DNA from: Rhodoplanes sp049284695
GTDB lineage: Bacteria; Pseudomonadota; Alphaproteobacteria; Rhizobiales; Xanthobacteraceae
Assembly (NCBI GenBank): GCA_049284695.1
Contig: JBAPYK010000435.1
Span: 1-6,500 of the forward strand
DNA: 6,500 bases
Direction: 5' to 3'
Shown here: positions 6,155-6,500 of the stretch, in pieces
Numbering within the stretch: the stretch's first letter is position 1
Layout of the letters: each line of letters starts with the position of its first letter
Translations under genes and position numbers: made by a program
Notes under the pieces: generated by a model
What the model saw: the letters and a program-made list of their open reading frames with translations, nothing else
The model's database searches: none
Told to the model about the DNA's origin: nothing

Positions 6155-6500
6155 AACGGTCTCCGATCGGTTCCAAGCACCCTCCAAGCCGCTCGCTCGC
6201 GGCCGCGCCGCACGGCCGCGATAATGATAACGCGCGATAACCGCGAAACGATCCACTCCATTCTATGCCGGTCCGCGCGCTCGCGGGAATGTGCTTGAGC
6301 ATCCACCATGCCCACGGCGCCAACGCCGCGATAGGTTCGCCCGCTTCGGCAATCAGACACTGGGCCGGCTTATGAGCGGCATCGCCGGTCTCCACCCACT
6401 CCAGACGCTCCACACATGGCGCCGCCGCAGCCACAAGGGTCGCCGCGAGTCTCTGTGCAGCGCCTGCCTCGCTATCGCCAAAACGACGCTCAGCGGGCGC
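6144..6500 (-). CDS. Unidentified protein, C-terminal part (5' end outside window)
   Basis: A minus-strand frame open from the window edge through 118 codons to TAG at 6144-6146; the other minus frame tested over 6380-6500 hits stops and no convincing plus-strand frame covers 6230-6500. The visible part has a hydrophobic, Trp-rich stretch (LAPWAWWMLKHIP) and a less structured end (SLSRPCGAAASERLGGC). I do not recognise a family or catalytic motif. The stop overlaps the preferred start of the DUF1194 gene by 11 nt, the usual pattern of two co-transcribed genes, which supports it being real. The last 35 or so residues are low in recognisable structure and could be a run-on past an older stop. 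It could still be a chance open frame in GC-rich DNA. Confidence 0.45.
   Translation of the reverse strand, partial: APAERRFGDSEAGAAQRLAATLVAAAAPCVERLEWVETGDAAHKPAQCLIAEAGEPIAALAPWAWWMLKHIPASARTGIEWSGSFRGYRALSLSRPCGAAASERLGGCLEPIGDRYVD
6161..6164 (-). promoter_or_regulatory. Ribosome binding site deciding the DUF1194 gene start
   Basis: GGAG on the minus strand with a 6-nt gap to the ATG at 6152-6154. Neither of the other two in-frame ATGs (6256, 6103) has a comparable site. It lies inside the 3' end of the upstream frame, as expected for translational coupling. Confidence 0.5.

Overview
The window reads as a chromosomal segment of an alphaproteobacterium, most likely of the order Hyphomicrobiales (Bradyrhizobium, Rhodopseudomonas or Xanthobacteraceae relatives). 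This rests on three things: high GC with GC-rich third codon positions, the gene content, and two palindromic intergenic repeats of a kind I recognise from that group. The genus is an inference; nothing here fixes it.

Layout. Positions 1-1442 (+) hold the C-terminal three quarters of an acetoacetyl-CoA synthetase (AacS); its start lies left of the window. After a 139-bp convergent junction with no clear terminator, everything else is on the minus strand. Read in the direction of transcription (right to left): the 3' end of an unidentified gene (6500-6144); a DUF1194 / von Willebrand factor A-like exported protein (6154-5267) whose start overlaps the previous stop; a 239-bp AT-richer promoter region; an FbpA/FutA-type ferric-iron periplasmic binding protein (5027-3969); a 139-bp gap with hairpin repeats; a fused double-domain FbpB-type ferric-iron permease (3829-2036); and a small RidA/YjgF-family protein (1965-1582).

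How the genes work together. The binding protein captures Fe(III) in the periplasm and delivers it to the permease, which moves it through the inner membrane. The ATPase that should power this (FbpC type) is not in the window; its usual place after the permease is taken by ridA. The promoter region before the binding-protein gene holds a 17-bp perfect inverted repeat that is also a 9-bp tandem repeat. Next to it is an Irr ICE-like site, so iron-responsive control is plausible but unproven.

A recurring theme is palindromic repeats at the 5' ends of genes. In the permease the only usable start codon lies inside a repeat-derived stretch. In the DUF1194 gene a repeat sits between the likely start codon and the signal-peptide core. 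I see no CRISPR array, transposase, tRNA, rRNA or prophage gene. No evidently new multi-gene system stands out; the best leads are the repeat-derived N-termini, the ATPase-less iron operon with a RidA partner, and the DUF1194 gene pair.
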